The position numbers and the translations under genes were made by a program. Of a DNA stretch of 64,000 nucleotides, positions 11,851 to 24,659 are shown one piece after another. The DNA lies in contig NC_051101.1 of assembly GCF_901709675.1 (NCBI RefSeq), positions 6,532,501 to 6,596,500 on the forward strand, written 5' to 3'. The notes beneath the pieces were generated by a model, which worked only from the letters and a program-made list of their open reading frames with translations, made no database searches and was not told where the DNA came from. The DNA is from Syngnathus acus. Taxonomy: Eukaryota; Chordata; Actinopteri; Syngnathiformes; Syngnathidae. Numbering within the stretch: position 1 is the stretch's first letter; every line of letters starts with the position of its first letter.

Positions 11851-11912
11851 TTGATTTTACGTGGACTTTGGGGTCCAGAATCTGGGAATCGTTTTAACCC
11901 CGAAAGCGCGTT
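11851..11912 (+). repeat. 62-bp dispersed repeat, copy A
   Basis: It contains tttggggtccagaat and aaccccgaaagcgcgtt. It matches the reverse complement of 30548-30608 with about seven substitutions and one indel. It is GC-rich in an AT-rich setting and likely part of a transposon end. Family unknown. Confidence 0.75.
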
Positions 11913-12347
11913 ATTTAGAAAGTCTTGAAAATTTAATAAAATCAGAGACATGCATACGAGTGTATCGAGAAATAGCAGTAGGGAAACATATACTAAGATA
12001 CACGTGTTTGCATTTGGGGAATAACATCATTGTTCTGGGTGAAAATTAATATGATAGAATTATGAATAATTATTATATTACCAATCGGGGTAGCGATTAT
12101 GGAGGGACATCCAATCATTTTAGTATAAGCAGTCATGAAGATCAAACAGCATTTATTTCTGAATAATATTGGCCTGGTATAAACTGTAATGTCCATTTCA
12201 GATTTATAAAAAACATCCTAAAAGTGTCACTATTAATGTCCGTTGAATCTTCAGTTAGTATATTTAGTTATCATTAGTCGTACTGTATTTAGTTAAACAT
12301 GATTCCGGTCCTGTTGCGGTAATTATTTTGTCCCACTCTCTCACCAG

Positions 12348-12617
12348 ACGGCAGCTAAGGTCTTGGAAGGCTCTCACCAGCAACATGGATTCTTGTCCAT
12401 TACCTACACACAGGCTGTCACCAAAAATGTTCGTCATAAACTCACCACACGACCTGAGCGGCCAGCACGCAGTTCTGCCACAGCCGGTCAGCGGCTTGCT
12501 GCTGATCCACTTGCGGATGGCTCACCTCAGTACCTGAGAGAAATCCTTTTGACAGCTCAGCCGTTTGATGTTGTGCTGTCCTGTCCTTTGTTAACTACTG
12601 TAGTTGGAATATTTCAG
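12348..12617 (+). CDS. VPS13B: VPS13B exon E5 (residues 186-275)
   Basis: This exon has 90 codons, phase 0 to phase 0, between cctcaccag-type acceptor ctctcaccag and donor gtgaga. It starts TAAKVLEGSHQQHGFLSITY, continues with TQAVTKNVRHKL, a basic Arg/Ala-rich linker, and then DGSPQYLREILLTAQPFDVV. The HQQHGFLS.TYT.AVTKNVRHKL and EILLTAQ.FD blocks are among the clearest VPS13B signatures in the window. They correspond to strands of the repeating beta-groove region. It accepts the phase-0 ends of both E4a and E4b. Only 86 nt separate it from E6. Confidence 0.96.
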
Positions 12618-12703
12618 GTGAGAAATAGTTAATGTCCAAGTTATCAATTGTATTGTTGCTTTAAAAGCATGTTGACGATCTTTTGAATCATCCCAATTAT
12701 TAG

Positions 12704-12860
12704 ACGACAGTACCAAGACGCTACAAAGATCGTGGAAAGTCAGTGGGGCAACCAATGAGGAGCCACACATTGACTTCTCGGTCTTTACCTCTCATCTACA
12801 TCAACACCAATCTGATCAGGGTTTTCTGCCCTAGAGCACCTGACAAATCTACTACACCAG
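12704..12860 (+). CDS. VPS13B: VPS13B exon E6 (residues 276-327 plus split codon 328)
   Basis: This 157-nt exon enters in phase 0 after ccaattattag and leaves in phase 1 before gtacaa. It reads TTVPRRYKDRGKSVGQPMRS, then HTLTSRSLPLIYINTNLIRV and FCPRAPDKSTTP. GQPMR.HTLTSR.LPLIY.NT is conserved in vertebrate VPS13B. The basic start is probably a surface loop, and the LPLIYINT stretch a groove strand. The final G joins AT of E7 to give Asp. Confidence 0.94.
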
Positions 12861-12941
12861 GTACAAAATAGTCACTTGAAGACATTCTTAATTGGAATTC
12901 TTCTTCAGATTTATGCAGCTGTTGATTGTGTGTTTCAACAG

Positions 12942-13053
12942 ATCTCCATGCAAATAAAGAAGACACCTTGGTATTAAAGTTGGGTTCCCTTAGCATGGCT
13001 CCTCAGGCTGATAACCCACTTACCCGGACAGTTCTACGCAAAGACCTCTACCA
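12942..13053 (+). CDS. VPS13B: VPS13B exon E7 (residues 328-364 plus split codon 365)
   Basis: This 112-nt exon enters in phase 1 after gtttcaacag and leaves in phase 2 before gtaaga. It encodes DLHANKEDTLVLKLGSLSMA, then PQADNPLTRTVLRKDLYQ. The KEDT.VLK.GS..MAPQADNPL.R.VLRKD.Y block is highly conserved in VPS13B. The donor has to be gtaaga after CA: an A from E8, nearly 18 kb away, completes Gln. This preserves the expected sequence across the junction, so no exon is missing in the large intron. Confidence 0.95.
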
Positions 13054-13093
13054 GTAAGATGAGCCATTTCTTCCCCAAAAAGAGCCTAAGCTA

Positions 13094-13467
13094 CAAATCC
13101 CAATTCTGATCAAGTTGGGACGTTGTGTTAAACATAAATAAAACAAACATTTGATTTGCAAATCATTTTTCATCCGCATTTAATTGAATAAAAGCCAAGG
13201 TATTTGTTTTGTTTTTCCTCCCAAATATTCATCAATTGTAAATTTGATGTCTGCAACACATTCCAAAGAGAAGCTGGGACAGTGGCATGTTTACCAATTT
13301 GTTGCGTCACGATGTTGCTTGAATGGCAACATGTGTTGCTCTAACACGCATGTACCTTTCAGCATTGATGGTGCCTTTGCAGATGTACAACTTGATTTGC
13401 AAATCATTGTATTGTGTTTTGGTTTACATTTTACACAACGTTCCAACTTAATTGCTCTTGGGGTTTG
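13094..13467. mobile_element. Internally deleted Tc1-like element (MITE) with TA duplication
   Basis: The left end starts caaatcccaattctgatcaa and continues gttgggacg. The right end reads acattttacacaacgttcca and finishes ttggggtttg, the complementary terminal inverted repeat. TA flanks both sides (13092-13093 and 13468-13469), the Tc1/mariner target duplication. Subterminal gatttgcaaatcatt blocks occur at both ends. Most of the transposase is gone. A fragment near 13355-13380 (cagcattgatggtgcctttg) matches, in reverse, the transposase region I remember from full-length fish relatives. At 374 bp it cannot encode a transposase and could only have moved in trans. Confidence 0.85.
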
Positions 13468-14714
13468 TATTTCAGAAGTCTTCCATGACCTGATTACTGA
13501 TTTATTGTTGCAATATACACTGCTGCCATACTACAGAGTCTAACAAATTTGATGTGGCCTATTAATTGAGGTGGTGTGACAGAGAACACAACCTGTTTTT
13601 AGGCAAGATTTTTAGGATTCCTCACAACCTCTAATTTGTCTTGTAAGTGTTTCCCCTCGTTTAATTATTTCACTATACAGCTAGTGGCTGCGCCACATCA
13701 CAGTTAAGCTGCATCAGCAGTGACAAAGCACAATGAATGACATCTTTAGGGTCTACAGCTTCGGCCAGCTCAAACAAACGACTCATCTGGTTGAAAGCTG
13801 CTAGGCCGGGAAAATCTCAACTTCTAAAGGGAATATCTCGGCACAAAACATATTTCCCTGCTATAGGCAGCGTTGAGTCTCTGGATTGTGTCACAGCTGC
13901 CTGGAAACCACAGCCCCACATTGTGTCTGTGAGAAAGCATTTGTTTGAATGGGCAGATATGTTGCTGGCAAACATATGTAATGGGGGGGATAAAAGTGAT
14001 GCCTTGTGCAGCTGCAAGTAAGATGTGTGCTGACACACGACGTAATGTGCAGGAAAAAAGGATGGATGACAACACTTGCTTAAGCCAGCGGGAATGTCTT
14101 AAAAAGGGAAAATGCAAGCAGCAGGCAGGCAGGGATGGCCTATGCTCAGGGGCATGCCCGCCAACCTGAAACAGATATTGAGAAAAACATGCATGGTATT
14201 GATCAGTTACCATAGCTACTGTTTTGACTGCCTCTTGTCAAGTTTTTTTTTTTTTTGTTCAACCCAGTTTCACTCGCTTAATTTATGTTTGTCATAAATG
14301 TTTGTTCGGCGTATACGTACTTTGGTTCCACAAAAATGTGTTGACCATGTTGTTATCTTGTCAAATGATGACTGATGAGCTTGTACACATCGAAGTAATT
14401 TGGTGAGGTGAAAAAAACAGCCTTGCAATTTCACCCTACGTATATATTGGCCTGAAAAGATCTCCTTCTGGTAGTTTGAGGCTCTGTGGCTATGTTGCCA
14501 CATCTCCGCAAAAGAGAATGATGGGCTCATACAAATCTCTAGCCTGACTTCCATGCACACTATATTGACTTACTGCAAATGTATGATAGTTAGTGATGTG
14601 CACATAACATTCATAATGTTGTGCATATACTATAAGTGACGTGCGCACAACATACTGTACATATTCAAGATTCATTTTTGCACCCACCCTTCCCAATAGC
14701 ACGTCCAGTCAGCA

Positions 14715-14740
14715 TGTGTGTGTGTGTGTGTCTGTGTGCC
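14715..14740 (+). repeat. (TG)n microsatellite
   Basis: A short, imperfect TG run. Confidence 0.9.
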
Positions 14741-14941
14741 AACAAACCACATTTGGAGTCACCACTTCCCTTTCTGTCTAGAACCCAGGAATTAAATCAA
14801 ATTACTTTGTGTGAATATTTTTCTTGTCCTAACCAGGAGTTTTCTTCCTTGGTAACGTCTGCACATCACTTCAATGCGACCTTTGATGTTCCATTGCCAC
14901 GAATGCATTTGCTTTATTTGCGCTGAATCATGCTGTATTTG

Positions 14942-14957
14942 CCCCCCCCCCCCCCCC
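14942..14957 (+). repeat. Poly-C tract (16 nt)
   Basis: A homopolymer of 16 C. Its length is likely variable or prone to sequencing error. Confidence 0.9.
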
Positions 14958-16829
14958 ATATAAAGTAAGTCACAGTCGATGGGCTGCGATCATGTAAACA
15001 TGTGCGTGTTTACAAACTATAACCATATGTGGCTGCAAACGGCACAATATGTGCCAGTAGCCATTTGCTGTAGCTGCGTATAAAGCGCACCTCTAATTAC
15101 ATCCGTTGACATAAGGGAATGACTAATCCGAGATACAGCTATGGTGTTATTGTCTTCTGCACATGAAGTTGGTTAGAATGTCTAACACAAGGTTTGATTT
15201 TAATGCCACCCTGGGAGACAAGAGGCCGGCGAAGGCTAAGGAGAGAGCTACTATAAACATTCTGACAGCATATCTAGATGAGGGTCCTCCAAAGCTATCT
15301 CCAACTTCCATTTCATCCTGAACGTTTTCACGGCACTTCAGCCTCTCCAAAGAAGGCTAAATAAACCTGCGCCTGTAAGACTGCTGGCCCACGACGCGGT
15401 TCATTTGGTAGCAGTTTACGGTTTCATTTGATCATGTGATGTTGAATTTAGTTTCCATAAAAGAGGAGGTCCCCAGCGGCTTCTCTGCTAAGAAGGAATT
15501 ATTACACAGGCCTCAAGGCGAAGCCTTTTTCTTCCCTCTCCATCTTGAGCTTACAAGGCCGCTGTCAATTTACACAGCTGAAATCATTTTCCTGTCTTAA
15601 AAAATTGTGCGCATGAGTGCTTGTCCGAGGAACGTCCAGCATGCGTTCAACCCTGCCTTTCTTGTGGTTTGGACCCTTTCTGAAATCACACAGATCTTTT
15701 ACTCCCCACTTATGTGCATTTTTTTCTTAATTTTTTTGTGCCCGTTGCGGAACACCCAATTGAAAGCTTCTTGTTGGGTCACAAGTTTGTTTGACAAGGG
15801 AATACAGGTACCCCAGGGATGACAGTGTAGCATCTCCATAAAGCCACTGCGAGTGGGTTAAACCACATTTGTGTTCTCTTTTCTGGCCAGCGATTATTGA
15901 TCGATTCCGGTCAACATTTGGTCGGAGAAGCAAGCTGGACAGGTGACTTTTTTTTTTTACTTGAGAAAAAAGAATTGTAAAATGAAATTAATATATTAAA
16001 GAAAGAACCTTTCACCACTATAAAACACTTTTTACTTGCATTGACAAGCAACATTTGAACAGTTTAAACTTTCATACAAGCAATGGAAATCACTTTATTT
16101 TATAGTATGCCATAGAAAATGTTGGTTCTCCAAGGAAAACCCAAGGTTTTCTAACAAGTGTGTCATTTATGTTGAATCCTGGATTTGTGGATATATTCGT
16201 GTCCTGCACATTTCCCGACAACTCCTAAATGACACATCTCTAGATTCCATCACATACCCGTTACCTCATGGTCTGTCTGAGAGAGACCAAGGGAGCATCC
16301 CGCAGTGCTTCAAAATATGTGTTTTGTTATTTTGTTTTGATTGGTGCACATGTCTGCGTTTCCATGGCAACAGAGGGGAAGGCTACTGCTGCTTTGTCAG
16401 CAGTAAGTGAGCGCAAAACCAAATGCTGTACTGTATCTAAAATTATTTCAATCTTCTCTTTTGTTATTTACTTTTCCGTATAAGTTGTGCACCTTTTTCA
16501 TGTTAAATTTTCCAATTCCATATTAATTTCCTACAATGTATGGTATTGTGAAAACTAAAAATAAATAACAGTTGTGGTTATCACTCAGACAATTAGACAA
16601 TTCTACTGTATCTTTCTATCTTGAAGTGCACATGTGCACACTCGTCATCTTTCTTTTCCTCATAAAATCCAGAATTCCCAGAAAATGGTTCATTAGATGC
16701 TTCAGTGCACACTTGCTTCATCACTTTAGTCTGCTGCCAAATTTCCCCATTTGTTTACACCAGCAAAAAGTGTGTCAACTCTGCTACACTGCTGCAGTGG
16801 AAATTGGCCACACACAGCGACAACTGGAC

Positions 16830-16864
16830 ATATATATTATATACAGTATGTATAATATATATAT
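16830..16864. repeat. AT-rich imperfect palindrome
   Basis: Two TA-rich arms of about 15 nt around a short centre (cagtat), out of register by one dinucleotide step. Probably a variable AT repeat; no function is implied. Confidence 0.5.
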
Positions 16865-19800
16865 TGATTTATAGATTTTGCGGATGACACAAACATGTTC
16901 CATAGTATGTAAGCTGATCTCGATAAATGAAACAATGGCATTTTTTGCGAATGCCTCCAGGGAACTTTGTTTATGGAGCTAATTCTATGATAGAAGAACA
17001 GAGGAAACGAAAAAAAATGTTTGTGGTTTTGAACTTTGATCTGTGAACTACACTACCACTTTATTTAATAAAGTCAGCCACTCAGAATGAGGCTATCATT
17101 CTTTTTAAGGGCGTACGCCACACTGTCTAGACTGACCACTAGTCATCCCTCTTGCTTTTTAACTTTAGGCCCTAAAAGAGATTTGCTGAAAGTGCTGAGA
17201 TCTATGAAAATTTGCAATTCAAACAAACTCAGACTTATGTATGTATCATACTTGGGGCTTAATCATCTTTTGCTGTTCTCCTAATTCCACTTAACCCTCA
17301 TCCTAAAGTTGTTCTGCAGCTCCTCATTGTGTTCAGTGTCAGCAGTCTGTATGCAAACAGGGAGCTGTATACGGGGTCTTGTGTTGTGGTGTCTGCTGAC
17401 TTCTGTGTACAGCTTGTGGTTCATTCCTTAAATATCTGTGGCCTCTCTGATGTTATTCTCGGGCTCTTTAGCTCATTGAGATGGTTGCAACGTAACACTT
17501 GTATTCCCCTGTTGGATTTCAGACATTTGCGGATGTTAGGAAGAAATACCTCCCTTGCTACGATTCCACTTTGCATTGTGTAGCAATATTAGTTGAACAG
17601 TTGTGATGGATTCTGTGAAGAAAAGGGGAATGCTGGGATTTCAAACAAATACACCACATTAAACTAGTACATTTGTTTTCATTCTTTTTGGTGGAAGCTG
17701 TTGGTCTTGGAGCTTGGTCGAAGGTTTTTCCCCTAGCCTGTGGTCTCTTAATTACCTTTGCAAGACTGAGAATTTATGGAATTTTTGACTGACCAAAGAA
17801 GATAGATTCTTGTCATTCTGATGACACGCTGATCTTTTCTCTAATCACACTGGGAGGTCGCCCAAGTTTTCTTTACATAATCATTTGACAGAAAATGTTT
17901 TCAAACATTTAAAACTAGAATAACAGTCAGTAGAGCAGCCCTTTGTCGAGGTTGAATTGCAACAAAGGACAAACATTGTAAAGCCCCATGTTTGTGTTTG
18001 ACTAACCACATCACAGTGAGCTCCGTTTTGTTCAATCTGCAGTGTGCTCTCACAATAATGATAGCAAAGGTCTTAATTTGTTTTAGTTCAATTTTAACTT
18101 GCTGGCTCAATGTTGGCATATGACATTTTGTTGGTTTACTTACCCATTGGTGACTTGGTGTGGTCAGTGTGGTACCAGCTGAAGTTAGATGTTTGTATTG
18201 TGACCTCCTTTGCACCATATTATTTTTTTTTATCCCCACTAAGTAGTGTCAATTATCACAACTTGCAAGCTTGATGCTCACCCACTCTTCCTGGTAGTTG
18301 TTTTTGTTGCACACCGCAAACACACATTTATTGCTGTTTCTGTTACTGTTTGTGTTTGCTGGTTCCCGCGTGGAAAACTTGGCGTCAAACTTTGATGCCC
18401 AACCATCGTTAAGACCAAAGTTTGGTGCTGCAACATTGCTCTGGGAGAAGCCACCTATTAAACCTGAGACTGGTGGAGCAGTTTGCTTCTAAGGGGTGGG
18501 ACAAAATACTTGTTGAAAGGTGATAAGACTCATTGACATTACAGAAAGTGTTTGATTTCAGTGGAGCTTGGACTGACCCTGTAAATTCCTGTTTACTATT
18601 CATGACAGTAACAAATGACTCCTTGTACTTGTCAAAAATAAAGATGTCATAATCCAACAATGAAGAATCTAAATGATAAATGGAGTGTACTTAAGTGCAT
18701 TGGCTACAAAATATTGTGCTAAAATGCTTTCGAAAGCCTCACCTTCACTTATCCTAAGTATTTTAATGTCAAATGGCTTACTTTATCTAGTATCATTTAC
18801 TGTATCATGGTCAAAGATACAACCCGGGATGGTTTTCCATGCCATAAATACTTGCTGGCAGTTAGCCGGCAATCTGTCATCATAGATTGCAGAAATTGCG
18901 TTGAAAGTCTTAGGAAAAAAATGTCAAGGGTGCCATCATTTTTCTGTATGTCAGTTTATTTATTATTTTATTATTATTAAAATTATTCTAGTGAACCACA
19001 ATTCAAAAGGAAAGTTTATTGATATTTTTCTGTATTTTTTAAATCATATTATCATGAGTTATTTCAGTTGACGATTGTGTGTTTTTCATGAAATGGGGGT
19101 GGTATCAATGGGCTTTTATTTCCAAATAAATTTCCAAGTCCAAATCACTGTTTTACCGTATGGCCCTAAAAAAAGAATCGCGCAAGGTGACAGACCTCAT
19201 CTGCGAGCTGACCGGAAACTGCTCTTGTGTTTTGGCATGCTGCTGCCAGTCAGGTTGGGGTGCATGATGACAGATGTCGTTGGGTTGACCACTCAGCTGT
19301 GCTCCTTTCATAAAAGTGCCTGATTCAGGGGTTGAATGCTTGGCCACTGGACTGTGACCTCAGTGACCTCATGTGTGTGTCCTCGTGCATCACCTTCATC
19401 CTGAAGCAGGATATGAGGCTCTAAGAATATACCCTATCACAAACTAGGAAGCCCGACTGCAAAATGCAATACACACATTTTCTTGTCAGTATGTGATGTG
19501 TGCGCGCTCAGCGGAAATTGTGTGTGCGTATTATCTTTGTGCTTGTATGTCCGTGTGTGTTGTCAAACCCCAGCCTCGCATATTATGATGTTTTTGTTCT
19601 TTTTCTCGCTGCGCATGACATGTTGATATTCTGGCATCCTGTGGTTGGTTTGAAGCTGTCAGAGAGCCTTTGAGTGGTCAACCACACAGCGTATCACGCA
19701 CCAGGTGGTCGGCAGTATGTCGCCACTAATTTCTTTTTGGGAAGATTTACCTTGAAGTATCAGAAAGCGAGCAATTCATCAATATACAAAGCAAGGACTT

Positions 19801-20944
19801 TGAATATACAGTTCAGAGGTGTTCACATGGAAACATTCTTGTTTAAGCTTGAGAGTGTGCGTGCGGTCAGTAGTTACCTGCTACACAGTAGAACATCGCA
19901 TCAAAGAAAAGACAATTGGCTGGCTGAAGCGAGGAGGAGGGGGGTCGACCTCAACCTAAAAAAAAAAAAAAGAAGGAATGTGCAGATGCTTTTAAATGCC
20001 CATGTGTGAAGCCACAAGCATAGCTCTGGGAAACCAATGAGAATCCAGTGGTAATTGTCTAATGCTTGTGTAATGAGAGGCATATTATAACCCCAGGAGG
20101 TCCAACCAAACTAAAGAACCAGAAGCTGTGCTCAGAACTTTTTTTTTTTTTTGCTCCAAGTCCTTGAGGGGGGTATTGGACATTTACACGAGCCATGGCT
20201 CAGTTTCTTTCTCCAGTAGACACTGGCTGGAGAAATTATCGAATTGCACACAGGTTCGTTTGGTTACATTTGATAACGATTTTTAGCCAGAAGGGACTCA
20301 TAGTTGTTCCTACGGACATACAGTGAAAGCGTAAAGCAGAGCTGCAAAATATGTTTCTTATTCAGTTTGTGGACATTGAGCACATAATATAATCAATGTC
20401 AAAGACATAAAATAATCGCTTTGACACAAATTATTAATGAAAACGTTTTTCCATCTGTAATCCAGAACAAAATGAACTGATTTGTAAAAGCCAGATTGCA
20501 GAACACTACAAGTAACAGAACTCATGGAATATAAAAGTGGAACACAGACAGTGGAGGTATGTCCAAATAGGTCTCATCTAGCCAGATCCCTAAGCTTGAA
20601 ACCTAACCTCGACCACAGACACTCGGCATGGTTATGACCCCTAAGTGCCTTCTATCAAATAACCCAAAACCGAATATTAACCTCAACCACCCCAGGGATT
20701 GCACTGTCTGCTGGGTACATGTGGTCCTGTACCCATCCCAATCATCTTTTGACCCCAAATTTAAAACTCAGAGATCTAGAGCCAACGTCGACTCCCTCGT
20801 TTCAACACATTGGACGACATGCTTCCGTCAGCTGTTTGACACTTTGTTCACTCCAAATGGACATCAAAATGGACGTTCCTACCACCTCTGGAGTTAGACA
20901 TTTAGCTCAACCCACATCTAATCCAACCCCATTCTGTGGGCTGC

Positions 20945-21622
20945 AATGAGAAGCAATTGGACAGATTACGAGAGATTGTTGTCACATGTACAACTGTAAT
21001 TGCCAGAAATTCCTGCGGCGCCTTCAATGTTGTAGCAGCATGTTGGCAGCCTCTCCGACCAGTTTTCAACAATTTTGGTGGGATGTCCAGTGCTGAGATT
21101 GTTCCTGTTGTGCCATATTTTCTTCACTCAGTAATGAGGGTCTTCCATGTCTTCGTTGGATATTTAATATCTTGGAAATTATTTGGCACCCTTCTCCTCA
21201 ATGATACCTTTGAACAATGAGACACTGCAGATACTCTGGAAATGCTCTGCCGGACCATGATCTCTGCTGTGAGATGGGACTTCAAAAATGTCACAAAAAA
21301 CATACTAGAACATCTGCACTTTGGGGATCTTAATCAAAGGCACTATAAATGGTGGCAGGTGTGTGCTGACCCCCCATTTAACTTGGATTTAACATGACTG
21401 GTTTATTCTGAACACAGCCACATTCCCACTTATTACCACATTATCTCATAGGTTTATTTTTACTTCCCCACTGGAAATGATTTATTTTTTTCCAGTTGAC
21501 TTATAAAGGTTATAGATCACATTAATGGTGGAAAAAGTTTTGAAATGATTTATCTTGGTGTCATTTTTTTATATTGTAAAATCCTGGTAGAACAGGGGTG
21601 TGTAGATTTTTGATATCCAGTG
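20945..21622 (-). mobile_element. Degenerate Tc1-like transposon, 5' end and transposase N-terminus
   Basis: On the minus strand the element begins in the terminal repeat near 21622 (ggatatcaaaaatctacacacc). It runs through a non-coding leader and reaches a transposase relic at about 21245-20960. Pieces of the helix-turn-helix region can be followed across frameshifts: a KYGTT segment, a GR..EAAN-like segment and, further on, LKAPQEFL and HVTTISR. The catalytic part is missing. Stops and frameshifts show it is inactive. The family is recognised from memory as a common fish Tc1/mariner type. The inner boundary is approximate. Confidence 0.75.
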
Positions 21623-21657
21623 TGTGTATGTGTGTATGTGTGTGCGTGCGTGTGTCC
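21619..21657 (+). repeat. Imperfect TG-rich microsatellite next to the Tc1-like end
   Basis: A run of tgtg/tatg/cgtg units directly outside the terminal repeat of the relic. It may mark the insertion site or have arisen later. Confidence 0.85.
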
Positions 21658-24600
21658 ATTGTAGATTTGAATTAACCACAGAGGGAAATGTGAAGCCACC
21701 ACATGGACAGCTCTACTGTGGTGGTCCTCTTTCTTCTCTCCATAGCATACCCGGCGCGCACACACACAGCAGCCCGCCAGTCAGCGCCCGAACCCCCTCA
21801 ATTTATTACTGCCCAGCTCCAGTTTCACACATGTAATCAGGGGAAAAATTATTAACTCAAGCAAAATGCTTTGGTACATACGGTATATACGTATGTTGTA
21901 ATAAAATATCAGATTGTTGGCTCAATTTCCATCCTTTCTCAGTAATGCTGAATGCAAGGTTTAAAGTATCACGCTTTCCAATGTCCTACTTTCATATCAT
22001 CATTGAACAATTGTCGAGGTGCGGTGCCTGGCATTTATTTATTTTTCTGCTCAGGTCTCTCCATTTGTGTGACTGGTAATGAGATCATCCATGATGTAAA
22101 GTGTCATTATACATTTCGGATGCCTGTCTTGAAGTTTCAAAGAAAGACCAGTTAGTCAACTACAGACATGCACTTCATAAACAGAAGACCCCTGCCTTTC
22201 TTTAAAATTTGTATAAAAGTAGTCCCAAATAATATTATTAATAGTAGTATTTTATCACTTTGAAACAGGCATTGACATACAGTATGCGTAGAGGTAAACC
22301 GTACATTTTCTGTATCTGTGCTTGCTTGCATGTGTGTGCTAGTGAGCTGTGCAATATGTACAATAGTTGTTTTTTAAGGACTAATTTGTGTGACCGATCC
22401 ATTCGTAAGGATGTGAGAAAGAACACCCATTATTGTGTCAGATGAATGCAAATGTTCCAATCATATCTTTCTTCTTTTAAATGCTTTGTATAAAATACAA
22501 CTGGTCACCATACTTGCACTGTCCAGGATTGTGCACATGGACACACAGACACTGTCTTAACATCTGGGAACACTTTTTAACGTAAAACCTGCCCAAGTGT
22601 TATTTTAAAATCCATACGTCTTTATTTTTTTCCCCTTCGTCTTCTTCCTCAATTAATTTCTTTTATTCTCCATCCAACTAAAACAAGGCGAGTTCACCTT
22701 CAGATGACTGTTTTGTATTAGGCGATGCACTGCAGTCATTATTATGTATCTTATGTGACCACCCCCAATCCCCACTTCTCTGCAGGATGCTCTTGAACAT
22801 TTTCTACATGTTCTTAACCTCCCGTTTTATTTGGACGCCTCTCTGCTGTCACTTTCTGGTCAGATCACAGGATGCTGTAGAGCATTTCCTGCCACCATGG
22901 CTGCAGGAAAGAGACAAAAAAGGCCCTGTTTGATGTGCCATCTCCTCTAATGCTTTCCACCTGGAATGTGCTCTGCACACATTTTGTGTTCAACAGAAGC
23001 ACTTACATTACATCCTCCCTTCCTAGCCAATCCTGTCATTGCTCCAACTACAGCCTTTTGCAATAGCCATTCGTGTTTAGTGCCATTTAAGATAAGGCTT
23101 TGGAGCTAAGATTAGTTTACATTGGATTACTGAGCCATTCACCTTGGCATACGCATGCAGTGTAATGAATTTTTTTTTTCTAAATAAGGACTGAGGCACA
23201 GGAATGTCAGTTTTATCACGACTTATATGTTTCCTAGAATTATTGTGTCCATTTAAAGTTCCCACAAGTACATGCAACTATTTGGGTTGGGTGGATTTAA
23301 ATGCCGTTAGGGGCCAATTTATTTTCACTTACACATGTTCTATATTGTTGTCATTTATTTTCGTAATGGACCATTTAAACTAGTTGGAACTTTTACTGTT
23401 CAGGGGATTTCTGCTTTTTGTGGGGGTGAGGGGACTGCTGTATCAGTCATTTTCTTTTACACAATTTGCACTGCTACTTAAACGTTTCTCTTTCATAAGT
23501 GTTTTTTTACAGTACTACTCTTCATTTTATCAGCATTTCTAATTGCAATAATGAAGCAGAGTACGTTACTCTCTTAGTGAGCTTTCCTCAAAGCGGTACA
23601 GAAGGAAAATGGAAGTGTCCTGCACTTTGTGGAGATGTCAGCTACTTTTACGTTGCAAATCTGATTTTATTTTGTGCACATATGTGACATGAATCAGATG
23701 GAGATTTTTTTCATTCTAACGACACTCATGGTTGTATTAGATGTTTTATAATTTTGTACAATTACGTGTTCTGGGTTGTTGGTAAACGTTCGCTATAGAG
23801 CTAGTTTAAACGTCATTGAAGGGAAATAGTCTGCTTCCAACACAACCAGCATGTAACCCCAAGTAGTGACGTTGCACGTTTATTACGCCATTTTTTTTAT
23901 TTTCTATTTACCCCTTTGTCTTTGCCTCTCCAAAGAATATTTACGGCAAGGTTTTAGGTTTAGGACGGAATGGGATTGAGCCTGAGTTTCATCCTCCCTA
24001 CAGTATTTAAGACAAACAAACTGTCATTAAGAATTGAGGCAGACGTGACCACAAAGAACCTACTGTCAAATGATGTGTTTTTTCAGCTTGTCCGCAAAGC
24101 AGATACAATACTCCATGTATACAATACTCATCAAATATGGCCATTATCTCCCTGATTTTTGTTTGTCGGAAAAAAATCAGCTTCTATCCAAAGAAGGATA
24201 CGGCCTTGATATATAATCTTGCAGCTTTAAACAGTTGTCAGGATTCAATAATTGTTGTAAACAATGGGTAATTTACTTCAAAGTGCTTTGCCAATGGCCC
24301 GCTCTTTGACAGATAAAAATGGCCATCTTCATAAACAGTCTTAGCGTGTCTGTCTGGAATGTTAACCAGAATTGCAATACATGACCTCCTAATCAATATC
24401 AAGTGGGGGAAAAAATGCTCGTTGTTTCAGCTATTAAGTGGGCCTAATTTCTAATTTTACAACTCTATGAAACCCGCTCCCAGCCAAAGTATGAGTCAAT
24501 AGTCCTACCACACAGTGAACAATCATACTTTGCTTTTCACAGCAGACTTAGATTTGCTATTCCCAAAACGTTTTGAGAAATGCACTGACAGGACAAAACT

Positions 24601-24659
24601 TTTTGGAAGGTCTGTAGCCCATTAGATCTGTTTTAAAAATAACACAGCATTTAGTATAA

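Larger units (their letters stand above)
10533..12347 (+). other. VPS13B: Intron between E4a and E5, containing E4b
   Basis: 1.8-kb stretch (gtgagg ... ctcaccag). It contains the alternative exon E4b (11254-11389) and one copy of a dispersed repeat (11851-11912). The remainder is AT-rich without recognisable content. Confidence 0.8.

Noticed and set aside
22041-22080. Possible micro-exon with acceptor ctgctcag and donor gtaatg in intron 7
   Set aside because: E7 and E8 join perfectly in phase and match the family across the junction. No similarity supports an extra exon.
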